The notes: a model not told the origin generated them from the sequence alone. DNA of 64,000 bases from Sporomusaceae bacterium UBA7701 (GCA_002482545.1 DLGF01000014.1:1-64000); one strand, 5' to 3'; counted from the stretch's first letter, positions 16,287-26,025 are shown. Made by a program: numbers and translations.

Positions 16287-17308
16287 TACACATGAATTTT
16301 AATGAGGACCGACATGCCGGGGCGGAAGATCAGTCCGCTGTCAAGCGGCAGGCTGACCTTGACCGGGATGCGCTGAGTCACCTTGGTAAAGTTCCCGGAC
16401 GAGTTCTCTGTGGGAATGAGCGCAAAAACGGAGTTGGTCGCACTGCCCACCTCATAAAGCTGGCCGGTGAAAGTGCGCCCCGGATAACCGTCCACCGTGT
16501 ATTCCGCCGTCTGACCCGTCCGCAGTTTCCCGATATAAGTTTCCTCAATCCGGGCATTGACCCACAGGTCCGTGCTGTCCACCACGGTAAACAGCGGTTG
16601 GGCGGCGGCCACCACCTCGCCGGGATTGACCGATTTCTGCGCCACCGTGCCGGTTACCGGGGAAACAAGCGTTGCATTGTCCAGGGTGACCCGCATGACC
16701 TCCAATGCCGCCTCCGCCTGTTTCACCTGGGCGGCGGCCGCCCGGACCGTCTCCTCGCGGGCGCCGGTTACGGCAAGATCATAGACCTGCGCCGCCGCGT
16801 TCCGACTCTCGGCCGCCACCCGGTAAGCCGCTTCGGCGCTATCCCGCTGGGCTGCGCTGATGGCCCCGTCGGCAAACAGTTTCTGCATCCGCTGATAATT
16901 CTTTTGGGCGTTATCCAGATTGGCCCGGGTCTGGTCCAGCCCCGCCCGCGCCTGCTGAATCTCCTGCGGGCGCGATCCGGCGAGCGCTTCGTCCAGATGG
17001 GCCTTGGCCGTTGCCAGAGCCGCTTCGGCCTGGGCCTTCTGGGCCAGGATTTCGCGGGTGTCGATCCGGGCCACCACTTGCCCGGCCTGGACACTATCCC
17101 CTTCTTTGACCAGCACCTCGATCACCTTGCCGGGAATCTTGCTGCTGACATTGACGATTGTCCCGCTGATCCGGGCGTCGTCCGTGCTGACGAACCGGGA
17201 AGAATAATACCAGTACCATCCGCCTCCGCCAACGCCTATCGCTAAGAAGAAAAGCAGCAGGCCGGTAACCACATTCTTCTTGGATGGATTTTTTGCTGTC
17301 TCGTCCAC
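16283..17308 (-). CDS. HlyD-family membrane fusion protein, EmrA-like
   Basis: A 341-aa periplasmic adaptor. It has one N-terminal membrane anchor (GLLLFFLAIGVGGGGWYW), then a split lipoyl domain (GKVIEVLVKEGDSVQAGQVV) around a long coiled-coil hairpin (residues about 75-190, many AAA/LDQ heptads). A beta-barrel follows with VNPGEVVAAAQPLF. First gene after the TetR operator and coupled to the EmrB-like transporter. Confidence 0.9.
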   Translation of the reverse strand: MDETAKNPSKKNVVTGLLLFFLAIGVGGGGWYWYYSSRFVSTDDARISGTIVNVSSKIPGKVIEVLVKEGDSVQAGQVVARIDTREILAQKAQAEAALATAKAHLDEALAGSRPQEIQQARAGLDQTRANLDNAQKNYQRMQKLFADGAISAAQRDSAEAAYRVAAESRNAAAQVYDLAVTGAREETVRAAAAQVKQAEAALEVMRVTLDNATLVSPVTGTVAQKSVNPGEVVAAAQPLFTVVDSTDLWVNARIEETYIGKLRTGQTAEYTVDGYPGRTFTGQLYEVGSATNSVFALIPTENSSGNFTKVTQRIPVKVSLPLDSGLIFRPGMSVLIKIHVY

Positions 17309-17325
17309 TTGTGCTCCTCCTGTAT

Positions 17326-17339
17326 TGACTAATCAGTCA
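17326..17339. promoter_or_regulatory. Candidate TetR operator
   Basis: TGACT-AATC-AGTCA is an inverted repeat with 5-bp arms, and a further TTGAC lies just beyond. It sits between the tetR gene and the adaptor gene, where the regulator would be expected to bind. Inference from position and symmetry. Confidence 0.5.
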
Positions 17340-17359
17340 CTGGTTGACAAAAAAATACG

Positions 17360-17983
17360 CTACGAACGCCGGGCTGCTCCGTACAGAAAAATGTCCGTCA
17401 CCTGTCTGGCAGTGGTCTCGATGTCCTCATCGACAAACTTTTGATACACCATCATGACGATAACGCTGAACAATCCGTAGGCCGACCTGGTTGAATCGAT
17501 CTTCCGCAGTACGCCCTGGGCAATGCCATCGTCCAGGACCTTTTCCATCCGGCTGAGAATGCGCCGGAAGCCTTCATGGTATTTCGCCTTGATTTCCGGA
17601 GCCATGGCGGTGTGCCCTTCGCTGCCGAAACCCCGGATCTCATGCATCATGACCCGCCACAAGTCGGCATTTTCCCGATAGAACCCGAGCGCCAGGCGCA
17701 CCATCAGTTCAATCTTGACGAGGGGCTGCTCTTCCGAATCAGCCACCTGGCTCATCGCCTTCTCGAAAGGCTGGCTGCGTTCCCGGATCAGGGTATAGAA
17801 GAGCTGTTCCTTGCTGGTGAAGTAATTATAAACCGTCCCCTTGCCGGTGTCGGCCATGGCGATGATCTCATCCACCGTGGCCCGGTGGTACCCTTTTTTC
17901 GAGAATACCTCATAGGCAGCCTCCAAAATATGCTGTCGTTTGGAACGCGTATCTTCGTGACCTCCGCCGCGGTAATGCCCCAT
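17360..17983 (-). CDS. TetR/AcrR family transcriptional regulator
   Basis: A 207-aa repressor. The N-terminal helix-turn-helix reads KKGYHRATVDEIIAMADTGK then GTVYNYFTSKEQLF, textbook TetR. The C-terminal ligand domain is about 140 aa. The start at 17983 is preceded by GGAGG; an upstream ATG in frame has no site. It is first in the order tetR-emrA-emrB, so it likely represses its own downstream efflux genes. Confidence 0.9.
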   Translation of the reverse strand: MGHYRGGGHEDTRSKRQHILEAAYEVFSKKGYHRATVDEIIAMADTGKGTVYNYFTSKEQLFYTLIRERSQPFEKAMSQVADSEEQPLVKIELMVRLALGFYRENADLWRVMMHEIRGFGSEGHTAMAPEIKAKYHEGFRRILSRMEKVLDDGIAQGVLRKIDSTRSAYGLFSVIVMMVYQKFVDEDIETTARQVTDIFLYGAARRS

Positions 17984-18104
17984 GACTACCTCCAAGAACT
18001 CATTATACATCCATTATAGAAAGACTTCCCGACCGGTGTCAACGGAGAAATCCTCCCGCAAGCGGAACCGATGGGCAGGCCTTCCCCGAACCGGAATCAC
18101 GGGA

Positions 18105-18656
18105 CTAGCTCCAGGTCAGCCGCCAGATGACGGAAATTGCCATTCCTACTCCAACCGCCAGTTTGAACAGCGTCCCCAGCAGCAAGCCGGCCGCGACGCT
18201 CCGGGCCACCCGCTCCGCCTGTTCACGATCGCCGGTCTTGCTGTATTCCGCCACATAGCTGGCGCCAAAGGCCCCCAGCACCGCTCCCGCGATCGACCCG
18301 ATCACCGGAACGAACGCCGTTCCCATGACCGCACCGGCAATGCCCCCAACGGTTGAAGCCGCCATAGCCCGCAGGGAAGCCTTCTTCCTTTTCGCCCCCA
18401 GCGCCCCGGCTACGAATTCCACCGCTTCCCCCAATAACAGTGCGCCGAACAGCAGGAGCAGAAACCGGCCGTCGACATGGACAAAACCGTCCCAAAAACC
18501 ATAACCCGCCGCACTGAAAAAAATAAGCAAATTGCCGGGCAGGCCCACCAGCGTAAGCCCCAGACCAATGAGGACCGCCGCGATGACGGCGATGTTCGCC
18601 AGGATTAAAGCCGCTTCCACTATCTCACCACTCCTTTCGGCCGTCACCATCAGCAT
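18105..18656 (-). CDS. DUF456 membrane protein
   Basis: A 183-aa protein with about four hydrophobic, glycine-rich spans. The pattern GLGLTLVGLPGNLLIFFSAAGYGFWDG and later FVPVIGSIAGAVLGAFGASY matches DUF456, whose glycine-zipper-like repeats resemble membrane helices. Function is unknown. GGAGTGG precedes the start region. It stands alone between the tetR and purine operons. Confidence 0.75.
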   Translation of the reverse strand: MLMVTAERSGEIVEAALILANIAVIAAVLIGLGLTLVGLPGNLLIFFSAAGYGFWDGFVHVDGRFLLLLFGALLLGEAVEFVAGALGAKRKKASLRAMAASTVGGIAGAVMGTAFVPVIGSIAGAVLGAFGASYVAEYSKTGDREQAERVARSVAAGLLLGTLFKLAVGVGMAISVIWRLTWS

Positions 18657-18720
18657 CGCCGGAAATTACCGTTATTATAACTTAATTCCGCCCGGCAGTC
18701 ATCTTTCCGCTTTCGCAGCA

Positions 18721-18748
18721 AAAATCCCCGGAACCTCCCGGGGATTTT
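18721..18748. terminator. Terminator of the purine operon
   Basis: Stem AAAATCCCCGG / CCGGGGATTTT with a 6-base loop, 7 bases past the purD stop. The symmetric A/T arms allow use in either direction. Confidence 0.8.
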
Positions 18749-18754
18749 AAACCG

Positions 18755-20029
18755 CTAGTGGACCCGGGCCGCCGCCCGGTGGGCGATATCTTTGCGGTAA
18801 TGCTTGTCGTCGAACGTAATCGCCTGAGCTGCGCGGTAGGCTTTATCAATCGCCCCCAGAATGTCCCGGTCCACCGCCGTCACCCCCAGCACCCTGCCGC
18901 CGTTGGTGACGAGCCGGCCGTCCCGGAGAGCCGTCCCGGCATGAAACACCAGCGCTCCCGAGTCCTCGGCCGCGGAAAGGCCGAGGATGGCGTCTCCCTT
19001 CCGGTAGTCGCCGGGATAGCCGCCGGCAGCCAGCACCACGCAAACCGCCGCCGCATCCTTCCAGGCCACGGAAGTCTCCGCCAGCCGGGCGTCGATACAG
19101 GCTTCCATGATTTCCACCAGATCGCTCTCCAGCAACGGCAGCACCACCTGGGCCTCCGGATCGCCGAACCGGCAGTTGAACTCCACCACTCGCGGGCCTT
19201 CGGCGGTAATCATCAGCCCGGCGTACAGACAGCCCTGGAACAGGCATCCTTCCCGGCGCATGGCATCCACCGTGGGCTGAAGCACTTCCCGCACCGCCCG
19301 CTGCAGCATCGCCGCCGTCATAACCGGAGCCGGCGCATAAGCTCCCATGCCGCCGGTGTTGGGGCCTTGGTCGCCGTCGAACGCCCGCTTGTGATCCTGC
19401 GCCGCCACCATGGGGACAACGGTGTAGCCGTCGGTAAAGGCCAGCAAGGAAGCCTCCTCGCCCTGCATGAACTCTTCCACCACCACCCGGGATGAGGCCT
19501 CGCCGAAGGCCGCATCCCGGAGCATCATATCCACCGCGGCCTGAGCGGCTTCCACCGTTTCGGCCACCACCACGCCTTTGCCGGCGGCCAGACCGTCGGC
19601 CTTGATCACCACCGGCGCCCCGTTTTCCCGAATATACGCTTTGGCAGCCTCCGCGTCGGAAAATACGGCAAATCGGGCGGTGGGGATTTTATACTTCGCC
19701 ATCAAAGCTTTCGCAAAGGCCTTGGAGCTTTCCAGCCTGGCCGCCGCCCTTCCCGGCCCGAACACCCGGAGGCCCCGCGCGGCGAAGGCGTCGGCCAGGC
19801 CGTCGGCCAGTGGCAGTTCCGGTCCCACTACTGTCAGGTCGACGGCCTTGTCCAGGGCAAACGCCACCAGCGCTTCGCTGTCCCGTACATCAATATTCAC
19901 ACATTCAGCCCAGCGGCTGATGCCCGGATTGCCGGGAGCGCAGTACATTTTCTCCACCTTCGGACTGGCCGTCAGCTTCCAGGCCAGGGCGTGCTCCCGT
20001 CCGCCGCCCCCGATCAGCAATATGCGCAA
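18755..20029 (-). CDS. purD: Phosphoribosylamine-glycine ligase
   Basis: A 424-aa ATP-grasp enzyme that joins glycine to phosphoribosylamine. The N-domain starts RILLIGGGGREHALAWKL, the ATP-grasp glycine loop is KADGLAAGKGVVV, and GDPEAQVVLPLL lies in the active-site region. The start is TTG at 20029, preceded by GGAAGTGAG. Last gene of the pur operon. It consumes glycine, which is also the substrate of the nearby glycine reductase. Confidence 0.95.
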   Translation of the reverse strand: MRILLIGGGGREHALAWKLTASPKVEKMYCAPGNPGISRWAECVNIDVRDSEALVAFALDKAVDLTVVGPELPLADGLADAFAARGLRVFGPGRAAARLESSKAFAKALMAKYKIPTARFAVFSDAEAAKAYIRENGAPVVIKADGLAAGKGVVVAETVEAAQAAVDMMLRDAAFGEASSRVVVEEFMQGEEASLLAFTDGYTVVPMVAAQDHKRAFDGDQGPNTGGMGAYAPAPVMTAAMLQRAVREVLQPTVDAMRREGCLFQGCLYAGLMITAEGPRVVEFNCRFGDPEAQVVLPLLESDLVEIMEACIDARLAETSVAWKDAAAVCVVLAAGGYPGDYRKGDAILGLSAAEDSGALVFHAGTALRDGRLVTNGGRVLGVTAVDRDILGAIDKAYRAAQAITFDDKHYRKDIAHRAAARVH

Positions 20030-20102
20030 AAGCTCACTTCCTTTGCTAATATGTCAATCTACTTCAACCAGTGCCCCATGCTTCTTCCCGCTAGGCCGGG
20101 CG

Positions 20103-21638
20103 TTAATGCTTGAAATGCCGGACGCCGGTAAACACCATGGCAATGCCGTGCTCATCCGCCGCCTGGATGGACTCCTCGTCCCGCACCGAGCCGCCGGGCT
20201 GGATGATCGCCGTGATCCCGGCCTTGGCCGCCGCATCCACCGTGTCGCGGAAAGGGAAAAAGGCATCCGAGGCCAGTACCGCGCCGTCGGCCTGTTCGCC
20301 GGCCTGAGCCAGGGCGATGTTCGCCGCGCCCACCCGGTTCATCTGCCCGGCGCCGACGCCAAGGGTCCGGTCGCCGGCCGCCACGACGATGGCGTTTGAC
20401 TTCACATGCTTGACCACGGTCCAGGCAAATTCGAGCTGTCGCCATTCGGCCTCACCGGGCGCCCGCTTGCTCACCACCCGCATTTCGGACCTGGCGGCAT
20501 CCCGGAGGTCGGCGTCCTGAACCAAGAGTCCGCCCGACACCTTCTTCATGTCGACCGCTCCAGCCGCCGGCCCAAAGTCGGCAGCCAGCAGCCGGACGTT
20601 TTTCTTCTGGGTCAAAATCGCCAGCGCAGCCTCATCATAATCCGGCGCCACCACCGCCTCGGCGAACAGTCCGCTGACCGCCTCGGCGGTCGCCTTGTCC
20701 ACCGGACGGTTGAAACCGATGATGCCGCCGAAGGCCGACACCGGATCGGCTTCATAGGCCTTGGCGTAAGCGTCCGCCAGCGTCTCGCCGATGCCGGTTC
20801 CGCAGGGATTGGTATGTTTGATGATAGCGGCGGCCGGGCCGGTGAATTCCTTCACGATGGCGTAGGCGGCTTCCACGTCGACGATATTGTTGAAGGAAAG
20901 CTCTTTGCCGTGCAGTTGCCGGGCACTGGCGATTCCCGGCCCGCCAAAGTATTTCTCCCGGTAAAAGGCGGCCTGCTGATGGGGATTTTCCCCGTAGCGC
21001 AGGTCCTGAACCTTCTCATAAACAGGCTGAAAGCTTTGGGGGAATTGCCCCTGCCCCAGTTGTCCGGCCAGATACCGGGCTATGCAGGCGTCGTATTCCG
21101 CAGTATGGCTGAAGGCCTCCCAGGCCAGCTCCATGCGCATTTCCCGGGAAATCTCGCCGGCTTTCAGCATTTCGAGAATTTTGCCGTAGCGCGCCGGGTT
21201 CACCACCACCGCCACGTCGGCGTGATTCTTGGCCGCCGCCCGAATCATGGCCGGTCCGCCGATATCGATATTTTCCACCGCCTCCGCCAGGGTGACGCCA
21301 GGCTTGGCGATCGTCTGGCGGAAGGGATAGAGATTGACCACCACCATGTCGATTCTCCGGATGTTGTGTTCCTGCATGGCCTTGACATGCTCGGCGTTGC
21401 CGCGGATTGCCAGAATGCCGCCGTGAACATAGGGGTTGAGGGTTTTCACCCGTCCGTCCATAATTTCGGGAAAGCCGGTGATTTCACTGACGTAAACGAC
21501 CGGGATACCGGCTTCCCTGATAGTCTTCATCGTGCCGCCGGTGGAGATGATTTCCACGCCCATTCCGTGCAAGGCCCGGGCCAGTTCAACCACACCGGTT
21601 TTATCCGAGACACTGATCAGCGCCCGCTGTATCTTCAT
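20103..21638 (-). CDS. purH: Bifunctional AICAR transformylase / IMP cyclohydrolase
   Basis: A 511-aa enzyme for the last two steps to IMP. Residues 1-200 form the MGS-like IMP cyclohydrolase domain (RALISVSDKTGVVELARAL, STGGTMKTIREAG). The transformylase domain follows, with IKHTNPCGTGIGETLADAY and SDAFFPFRDTVDAAA. It takes AICAR produced both here and by HisF/HisH. Confidence 0.96.
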   Translation of the reverse strand: MKIQRALISVSDKTGVVELARALHGMGVEIISTGGTMKTIREAGIPVVYVSEITGFPEIMDGRVKTLNPYVHGGILAIRGNAEHVKAMQEHNIRRIDMVVVNLYPFRQTIAKPGVTLAEAVENIDIGGPAMIRAAAKNHADVAVVVNPARYGKILEMLKAGEISREMRMELAWEAFSHTAEYDACIARYLAGQLGQGQFPQSFQPVYEKVQDLRYGENPHQQAAFYREKYFGGPGIASARQLHGKELSFNNIVDVEAAYAIVKEFTGPAAAIIKHTNPCGTGIGETLADAYAKAYEADPVSAFGGIIGFNRPVDKATAEAVSGLFAEAVVAPDYDEAALAILTQKKNVRLLAADFGPAAGAVDMKKVSGGLLVQDADLRDAARSEMRVVSKRAPGEAEWRQLEFAWTVVKHVKSNAIVVAAGDRTLGVGAGQMNRVGAANIALAQAGEQADGAVLASDAFFPFRDTVDAAAKAGITAIIQPGGSVRDEESIQAADEHGIAMVFTGVRHFKH

Positions 21639-21647
21639 TTACAGCAC

Positions 21648-22265
21648 CTACCGTTTCTCCGTTATGATTACTTTCCGTCCGGAAAGCTGCAGCCGTCCCT
21701 CGGCGTACATACCGATCGCCCGGGGGTAGAGAACGTGCTCGACATGAAGAATCCGTTCCGCCAGCGAATGCTCCGTGTCGTCATCCAGTACCGGCACCGC
21801 CTCCTGGAGGATAATCGGGCCGGTGTCCATGCCTTCGTCGACAAAATGAACGGTGCAGCCCGAGACTTTGACCCCGTAGCGGATCGCCTGGGCCTGCGCG
21901 TCCAGTCCCGGAAAGGCCGGCAGCAGCGAAGGGTGGATATTCATGATCCGGCCGGAAAACCGGCTGATAAACTCCGAGCCGAGGATGCGCATAAACCCGG
22001 CGAGGACGACCAGCTCGGCGTGATGAAGGTTGAGTTCGGCGGCCACCGCCTGTTCGAAGCTGTGCTTATCGGGGTAATTTTGCCGTTCGACGACCGCGGT
22101 GGCGATGTCGAACCCTTTCACCCGCTTTAGGGCCGGCGCAGCGGGATTGTCGCTGATGACCACCCCGATCTTGGCCTTCAAGCGTTCGGCCAGAATGGCG
22201 TCCAGAATCGCCTGCAGGTTACTGCCGCGGCCTGACGCCAGGATTCCCAGCACCGTCCTATTCAT
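21648..22265 (-). CDS. purN: Phosphoribosylglycinamide formyltransferase, 10-formyl-THF dependent
   Basis: A 205-aa formyltransferase. RTVLGILASGRGSNLQAILD is the phosphate-binding N-terminus. The catalytic Asn-His pair is in MNIHPSLLPAFPGLDA and the Asp in HFVDEGMDTGPII. It overlaps purM by 8 bases. Confidence 0.96.
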   Translation of the reverse strand: MNRTVLGILASGRGSNLQAILDAILAERLKAKIGVVISDNPAAPALKRVKGFDIATAVVERQNYPDKHSFEQAVAAELNLHHAELVVLAGFMRILGSEFISRFSGRIMNIHPSLLPAFPGLDAQAQAIRYGVKVSGCTVHFVDEGMDTGPIILQEAVPVLDDDTEHSLAERILHVEHVLYPRAIGMYAEGRLQLSGRKVIITEKR

Positions 22266-23310
22266 CGAACACGCCTCCCCGGATGGTTACCGACCGCTGC
22301 CCCGCCACCACCCGGCCAATCCGGTAGGACGCCTCCCCCTGGTCGGCAAGGAAGCGCTGCAGCGGGGCGGCCTCGCCCTCCGGCACGATGAGCATCATGC
22401 CGATCCCCATGTTGAAGGTCCGGAACATTTCAGCCCAGGCCACATTTCCCCAAGCCTGCAGCAAGGAAAAAATCCGCGGCTGCGGCCAGGCCGCGCCGTC
22501 GACCTCCACGCCGCAGCCTTCCGGGAGCACCCTGGGGATATTGTCGTAAAAGCCGCCGCCGGTGATATGGACCATCCCCCGGATATCAAACCGGGGAAAC
22601 AGCGGCAGACAAACCTTCGGATAGAGGCGAGTCGGGGTCAGGAGTTCCTCGCCCAGGGACTGGCCGAGCTCGGGGATTAGATCGCCGGGCTGGAAGCCCT
22701 TTAGCTCAAAACATATTTTGCGTACCAGCGAATAGCCGTTGGAGTGAAGACCGCTCGACGGCAGGCCGATGAGCACATCCCCCGGAGCGATCCGGCTCCC
22801 GGTGATGAGGCGGCTCCTGTCGACAATCCCTACGGCGAACCCGGCGATATCGTACTCCCCCTCGGGGTAAAACCCGGCCATCTCCGCCGTTTCGCCGCCG
22901 ATCAGCGCGCAGCCCGACTCCCGGCAGGCGCCGGCGACTCCGCCGACGATAGCGGCGACCTTTTCCGGCTCAAGCCTGCCTACCGCCAGATAATCCAGGA
23001 AGAACAGCGGCTCCGCCCCCTGGACGAGAATATCGTTAACGCACATGGCCACCGCATCCTGGCCGATGGTATCGTGCCGGTCCAGCATGAACGCCAGGCG
23101 GAGCTTGGTCCCCACTCCATCGGTGCCGCTCACCAGAACGGGATCTTTATACTTGGTCAGATTGAGCGCAAAAAGTCCGCCGAACCCGCCCAGGTCCCCC
23201 AGGACCTCCGGGCGATGCGTCGACCGCACGTGTTTTTTCATCAGTTCGACGGCGCGGTTGCCGGCATCGACATCCACGCCGGCCTGCCGGTAAGTCAGCA
23301 TTTCCTTCAT
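22258..23310 (-). CDS. purM: Phosphoribosylformylglycinamidine cyclo-ligase (AIR synthetase)
   Basis: A 350-aa enzyme of the PurM/PurL/SelD superfamily. YRQAGVDVDAGNRAVELMKK, SGTDGVGTKLRLAF, AMCVNDILVQGAEPLFFLDY and ITGGGFYDNIPRVLP are the expected blocks. It overlaps purF by ATGA and purN by 8 bases. purL, purS and purQ for the preceding step are not in this window. Confidence 0.96.
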   Translation of the reverse strand: MKEMLTYRQAGVDVDAGNRAVELMKKHVRSTHRPEVLGDLGGFGGLFALNLTKYKDPVLVSGTDGVGTKLRLAFMLDRHDTIGQDAVAMCVNDILVQGAEPLFFLDYLAVGRLEPEKVAAIVGGVAGACRESGCALIGGETAEMAGFYPEGEYDIAGFAVGIVDRSRLITGSRIAPGDVLIGLPSSGLHSNGYSLVRKICFELKGFQPGDLIPELGQSLGEELLTPTRLYPKVCLPLFPRFDIRGMVHITGGGFYDNIPRVLPEGCGVEVDGAAWPQPRIFSLLQAWGNVAWAEMFRTFNMGIGMMLIVPEGEAAPLQRFLADQGEASYRIGRVVAGQRSVTIRGGVFDE

Positions 23311-24764
23311 TGCGCACCACCCTTCCTTTGGCGATCGGAGCCGGGCTCAAAGACGTATTTGGCGCTGGAGACCTCTGCATCGCAGGGGGTGTGGCAGGGA
23401 TAGTCGCTGTTGAAGCAGGCGTAGCACATCTGGTCGAACTTGATGTTGGCCAGCGTGTCCTGCAGCCCTTCCTGCGACAAGTAGTAGAGTGAATCGGCCC
23501 CGATAAAGCGGCAGATTTCCTCGACCTTTTTCGTCGCGGCGATCAGTTCCTTGCGCACCGCCGTATCAATGCCATAGTAACAGGGATAGGCGATCGGCGG
23601 CGAACTCACGCACATATGCACCGCCACAGCCCCGGCCTCCTTCAGCATCCGGACGATCTTGCCGCTGGTCGTGCCGCGCACGATGGAGTCGTCGACCATA
23701 ATGATCGATTTGCCGTTGACCACCGACCGGACGGCGTTCAACTTGATTCTTACTCCTAAATCGCGGTGCTTTTGCTCCGGCTGGATAAACGTCCGCCCGA
23801 TATACCGGTTCTTCATCAAGCCTTCCGCAAAGGGAATTCCCGACTCAAAGCTATATCCCAGCGCCGCTGTCGTACCCGAGTCGGGCACGGAGATCACAAT
23901 ATCAGCTTTGAACCCGCTTTCGCAGGCCAGCCGCCGGCCCATATCAAAGCGGGCCTGATACACGCTCTGCCCGTCGATCACGCTGTCCGGCCGGGCAAAA
24001 TATATATACTCGAAGACGCACAAGGCGCGGCGGTCGCCTTGGGCGAACCGCACCGACCGCAGGCCGTTGTCGTCGATGATCACCATCTCACCCGGCTCCA
24101 CGTCCCGCACCAGTTCGGCGCCGACCGTGTCCAGGGCGCAGGACTCCGACGCGAGCACCCAGCCACCGTTCAGCTTGCCGATGCACAGCGGTCTGAAGCC
24201 GTGCGGATCACGGACGCCGATCAGCTCTTTCCCGGTCATGATCACCAGGCAATAGGCTCCTTGGATTTGCGCCAGACTTTCGGTTATTTTCTCCTCCACG
24301 CCCGTTTTTTTGGACCGGGCGATCAAGTTCACCAGCACTTCACTGTCGATGGAGGTTTGAAACACGCTGCCCTGCTTTTCAAGCTCCGCCCGGATTTCTT
24401 TCGCATTCGTCAGATTTCCGTTGTGGGCCAGACTGATCTGACCCCCGGAATAGGATACCAAAAGCGGCTGGGTATTGACCAGCAGGCTGGAACCGGTGGT
24501 GGAATAGCGGACATGGCCGATGGCGATATTCGCCTCAGGCAGCGCCGGCAGCCCCTGCCGGAATACCTCGTTCACCAGACCCATCCCCCGTTGAATATCC
24601 ATGACCGTTCCGTCGGTCACCGTAATGCCCGCGCTTTCCTGCCCCCGGTGCTGGAGAGCGTAGATCCCCCAATAAGTGGTCAGCGCTACGTTATCGTGGC
24701 GGGAATATACGCCAAAGATGCCACATTCCTCGCGCGGTTTATCGTTCTCGTCATCGTAGAACAC
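23307..24764 (-). CDS. purF: Amidophosphoribosyltransferase
   Basis: A 485-aa enzyme that commits PRPP to purine synthesis. A short propeptide precedes the nucleophile Cys in REECGIFGVYSRHDN. The glutaminase domain has LQHRGQESAGI; the phosphoribosyltransferase PRPP loop is IIMVDDSIVRGTTSGK. Cysteines near the C-terminus (CYACFNSDYPCHTPC) fit the Fe-S form found in Bacillus-type PurF. The start is GTG preceded by GGAGGAGAG. Its substrate PRPP is the proposed ligand of the operon leader. Confidence 0.95.
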   Translation of the reverse strand: MFYDDENDKPREECGIFGVYSRHDNVALTTYWGIYALQHRGQESAGITVTDGTVMDIQRGMGLVNEVFRQGLPALPEANIAIGHVRYSTTGSSLLVNTQPLLVSYSGGQISLAHNGNLTNAKEIRAELEKQGSVFQTSIDSEVLVNLIARSKKTGVEEKITESLAQIQGAYCLVIMTGKELIGVRDPHGFRPLCIGKLNGGWVLASESCALDTVGAELVRDVEPGEMVIIDDNGLRSVRFAQGDRRALCVFEYIYFARPDSVIDGQSVYQARFDMGRRLACESGFKADIVISVPDSGTTAALGYSFESGIPFAEGLMKNRYIGRTFIQPEQKHRDLGVRIKLNAVRSVVNGKSIIMVDDSIVRGTTSGKIVRMLKEAGAVAVHMCVSSPPIAYPCYYGIDTAVRKELIAATKKVEEICRFIGADSLYYLSQEGLQDTLANIKFDQMCYACFNSDYPCHTPCDAEVSSAKYVFEPGSDRQRKGGAQ

Positions 24765-24802
24765 GCAGTGTCTCTCCTCCCTGGGCTGCGGCAGCGCCGC
24801 TT

Positions 24803-25513
24803 TTATTCCATCTTCTCGCCGGTCAGGCGGAACAGTACTTCCTTATAGGCCTCTTCCACATCCCCCAGGTCGCGGCGGAAGCGGTCCTTATCCAGCTTCT
24901 GGCCGGTCTCGCTGTCCCAGAAGCGGCAGGTGTCGGGCGAAATCTCGTCTCCCAGCAGCAACTCGCCGTTGTGCAGGCCGAATTCCAGTTTGAAATCGAT
25001 GAGTTCGAGCTTCTTGCCTTTCAGGTATTCGCTCAGAATGGCGTTGATTTTCAATCCGTATTCCTGAATGGCTTTCAGTTGTTCATCGGTCGCCAGCCCC
25101 ATGGCCTTGGCGTGGTATTCGTTAATGAGGGGATCGCCCAGATCGTCGTTTTTATAGTAAAGCTCGACCACCGGCACAGGGAGCTTCTTGCCTTCCTCCC
25201 ACCCGATCCGCTTGGCTAGGCTGCCGGCGGTGATATTGCGCATCACGACTTCGATCGCCAGAATGTCCAGTTTCTTCACCAGCATCTCCCGGTCGCTGAC
25301 CAGACGGACAAAGTGGTGGGGAATGCCGTGCTCGGCCAGCAGGTTGAAAAAGAACGCCGAAATTTTGTTGTTGAGCACGCCTTTATTGAGGATGGTTCCC
25401 TTTTTTACGCCGTTGAAAGCCGTCGCGTCATCCTTGAAATAGACCAGAAACTCATCGGGATTATCGGTGGCGAATACCTTTTTAGCCTTTCCTTCATACA
25501 GCATGTTTCCCAT
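24803..25513 (-). CDS. purC: SAICAR synthetase
   Basis: A 236-aa ATP-dependent ligase that adds aspartate to CAIR. The order MLYEGKAKKVFATDNPDEFL, FKDDATAFNG, SLAKRIGWEEGK and LIDFKLEFG is standard PurC. It is downstream of purE by 11 bases. Confidence 0.96.
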   Translation of the reverse strand: MGNMLYEGKAKKVFATDNPDEFLVYFKDDATAFNGVKKGTILNKGVLNNKISAFFFNLLAEHGIPHHFVRLVSDREMLVKKLDILAIEVVMRNITAGSLAKRIGWEEGKKLPVPVVELYYKNDDLGDPLINEYHAKAMGLATDEQLKAIQEYGLKINAILSEYLKGKKLELIDFKLEFGLHNGELLLGDEISPDTCRFWDSETGQKLDKDRFRRDLGDVEEAYKEVLFRLTGEKME

Positions 25514-25524
25514 AGTAAACCCTC

Positions 25525-26025
25525 CTATTGTTTATTTTTCTGCATCTCCGCCGCTACCCTGGCGGCCTTGCGTTCCACTTCAGCCGCCATCTGCCCGCGG
25601 TATGAAGTCAGTTTTTCCCGCAGCCCCGGGTTGGCGGCGGCCAGAATCTGCACCGCGAACAGCGCCGCGTTTTTCGCTCCGTTGATCGCCATCGTGGCCA
25701 CCGGGATTCCGGACGGCATCTGCACGATGCTCAGCAGGGCGTCCAGGCCGCCCAGCGAGGTGCTGTTCACCGGAACGCCGATGACCGGCAGGGTCGTGAA
25801 GCTCGCCACGACGCCCGGCAAATGAGCGGCGGCGCCGGCGGCGGCGATGATGGCGCCTACGCCCCGTTCGGCGGCGGTGGCGGCAAACTCGTGAACCTTG
25901 TCCGGCGTGCGGTGGGCCGAGGCCACGATGACCTCACAGCCGACACCGAACTCAGCCAGTGTTTTTACCGCCGGTTCCATGACCGGCAAATCGGAGTCGC
26001 TTCCCATAATAATGGCCACTTTCAT
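25525..26025 (-). CDS. purE: N5-carboxyaminoimidazole ribonucleotide mutase, class I
   Basis: A 166-aa PurE. VAIIMGSDSDLPVMEPA, SAHRTPDKVHEFA and AAGAAAHLPGVVAS define the CO2/CAIR site. First gene of the purE-C-F-M-N-H-D block, 138 bases after the permease gene. The gap holds a hairpin, so purE may be read through from the permease leader or have its own start. Confidence 0.95.
   Translation of the reverse strand: MKVAIIMGSDSDLPVMEPAVKTLAEFGVGCEVIVASAHRTPDKVHEFAATAAERGVGAIIAAAGAAAHLPGVVASFTTLPVIGVPVNSTSLGGLDALLSIVQMPSGIPVATMAINGAKNAALFAVQILAAANPGLREKLTSYRGQMAAEVERKAARVAAEMQKNKQ

Noticed and set aside
20406..22130. 574-codon open frame antisense to purH and purN
   Set aside because: Shadow of the GC-rich coding strand; composition is His/Arg/Gly-rich without domains.
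23766..24848. 360-codon open frame antisense to purF
   Set aside because: Antisense to a complete purF with all motifs; no ribosome site.
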